Assembly (NCBI GenBank): GCA_013396755.1
Contig: VWZF01005810.1
Coordinates: 2,484,949-2,548,948 of the forward strand
DNA length: 64,000 nt
Direction of reading: 5' to 3'
From: Sclerurus mexicanus
Lineage: Eukaryota > Chordata > Aves > Passeriformes > Furnariidae
The notes below the pieces were generated by a model. The model had not been told where the DNA came from. It did no database searches and saw only the letters and a list, made by a program, of their open reading frames with translations. Positions 62,553 to 64,000 of the stretch are shown here, in pieces (position 1 is the first letter of the stretch; each line of letters starts with the position of its first letter). The position numbers and the translations under genes are program-made.

Positions 62553-62650
62553 TGGGCCAAGTCCTCAGCTGGTACATGCACAGTTAAAGCATGTACTCTC
62601 TTGAAGTTATAGGAGTAATGCACACATATACAAGTAAAGGATTTGTCCCA
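62553..62650. mobile_element. Second ancient palindromic (fold-back) repeat of amniote type
   Basis: The left arm starts GGGCCAAGTCCTCAGCTGGT and the right arm ends AGTAAAGGATTTGTCCCA. Between them TCTTGAAGTTATAGGAGTAA corresponds to the centre CATTGAAGTCAATGGAGTTA of the known fold-back repeat whose ends read GGGCCAGATCCTCAGCTGGT. I know this sequence from memory as abundant in turtle and crocodilian DNA; its formal name is not certain to me. The right arm has diverged more than the left. It is a different family from the fold-back element at 49239. Confidence 0.65.
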
Positions 62651-64000
62651 CTCCCAGTGCTGCTTCTCTTTTTAGGTTTCCTAAGGATTTTTCACTCCTC
62701 TCTTTGCTCTGCACTGATCTTCCATCAATTAAGAAAAGAAACTTTCCTGTCCCTTGCTTCAGACCAAACAGCTGAAAGTCACAAGTTACATATACCAGAT
62801 TTAAACATCCTCCTCTGCACAGGAAACACAATCTTACCATTGCCTGACAAGATGTGTCCCTCAGTTCTGCTTGAGTCCCAGGGTCCAGATCATGACCATG
62901 CATCAGCAGGAACAACGGTGATGCCATTCTGGAACAAATCAAGATCCATTAAGAGAAGCCTTTCAGCACAGGCATCATAAGAATTGCCATGCGCTTGCTC
63001 AGGCCATTGGTCCCTATAGGCCAGTGAATAATTTCAATGTATGACCACTACACAGTGACATGGGAACAGTGCAAAAAAAAAAACCCGTCAGAAGCAGCTA
63101 TTGGCCAAACTGGATCCAAGGAAAGTTTTATTCTTATCTCATTTTGCTGGAAATTTGTTTACCACTCAATACATACAAATCTCTTTTCTAAGTCCCTCAG
63201 CACATTTCTGATAAATGCTTGTATCAATAAAAGCCTCTATGTTTTTATCTTTTGAGTTCTGCCATTCTGAACTCCAAAGGTCAAGTCTGTAAATGTGGCC
63301 TCACTCCTTGCAGTTACTCTTGTGCCTGTTCCTAGAGAACCTGGAAGTATTCTGGAGCCTGAGAATGGAGCTGCATTCACAAAGGTGACACTGCAGAGCA
63401 CTGCCAAGAGCAACATGAGTCAAAACAGCTTTTCCAAACTCCTGTTGATGCATTATTAGAGGAAAACATGACCTAACTGCAAGTTGTTCACGTGAACTAG
63501 TCACAGCCTTTATAGCTTTGTGTTCCAAAATTTATTTTCCTGAACCATGTATCTTTTAATTCATTACTTTCCAAGATTCAGATTTAAGTCACTTTCCCCT
63601 TGGGACGATGCTTCAGCTGGATTATATTACAAAAAGAAGCCAAGTGGAGACAGTTGGATGAACAGAGCTGCTGGTGAGAACAGCACAGTCAGAAAACAGT
63701 CTCCAATGCATAACAGTCCCTGCCATCTCATCCACAAGCACACACAAGTGTAAACTGTACGGTGTTGACTTGACTGATTAAATAAGTCTCCAAGAATTTC
63801 CCTTGATGAACACCGTAGTGTAGGTTGGACAACACCATTTCATCACCAATGACAGTACAGACACACAACCACACAGGAACATCCAGTGCTAGAAATGTAT
63901 TCTCAGCTGCTGCAGACTCACAGATTCCCTTTGAGGCTTTAACCACAGTTCCAAAGTCAGAAAACACCAAAGCATGTGCAAACATACACAGAAGGCAATA
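62651..64000. other. Non-coding stretch, no gene seen
   Basis: No exon, RNA gene or transposon is recognised. A short A run lies at about 63073-63083. A 129-codon plus-strand ORF (62591-62980) begins inside the fold-back repeat and has no recognisable domain. Confidence 0.5.

Noticed and set aside
62183..62623. Longest ORF in the window, 146 codons on the minus strand
   Set aside because: A few stop-free runs of this size are expected by chance in six frames over 64 kb. It overlaps a fold-back repeat and has no domain, signal peptide or splice context.
1..64000. CRISPR array, bacterial operons, phage or plasmid features
   Set aside because: No regularly spaced repeats, no dense co-directional ORFs and no ribosome-binding sites. 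The CR1 copies place the sequence firmly in a bird genome.
1..64000. tRNA, rRNA, snRNA or known microRNA genes
   Set aside because: I found no A/B-box pair with a cloverleaf, no rRNA or snRNA signature and no mature microRNA I know. The only tRNA-like sequence is the truncated SINE part at 11093-11114.

Overview
This 64 kb window is avian nuclear DNA, most likely from a neoavian bird and quite possibly a songbird. The evidence is a set of CR1 LINE copies with the bird-type 3' end (an octamer-like tail close to ATTCTRTGAT after a conserved CCTTCCAAC-type block). There is also one short element whose CR1-like tail is joined to a tRNA-Ile-like 3' end, the layout of the tRNA-Ile SINE described in zebra finch. 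CpG is scarce, the base composition is moderately AT-rich, and there are no operons, dense ORFs or ribosome-binding sites.

I cannot support a complete protein-coding gene. The longest open frames (about 125-146 codons) are no longer than chance predicts for six frames over 64 kb, and several lie inside CR1 copies. The window therefore reads as intronic or intergenic DNA.

Layout: 1-22 kb is mostly single-copy DNA broken by CR1 copies at 0.9, 6.7, 8.7, 10.2 and 13.9 kb and a SINE at 11.0 kb. A long CR1 lies at 22.1-22.7 kb. The stretch 25.3-28.9 kb holds AT/TG simple repeats, a nested palindrome next to paired AATAAA signals (a candidate 3' end of a plus-strand transcript) and a long A/C-rich tract. 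From 28.9 to 49.2 kb the sequence is nearly free of recognisable transposons. The right end holds a fold-back repeat of deep amniote age at 49.2 kb, CR1 copies at 52.3 and 55.2 kb, and a second fold-back repeat at 62.6 kb.

Strand composition differs between the two halves: G exceeds C on the plus strand in the left part and not in the right part. If this reflects transcription, a plus-strand unit would occupy the left part and a minus-strand unit the right part, converging near 26-28 kb. That is an inference from a small hand-counted sample. No undescribed biological system is evident. The most informative items are the two fold-back repeats, the SINE-like chimera, several perfect short hairpins and the candidate transcript end near 26.5 kb.
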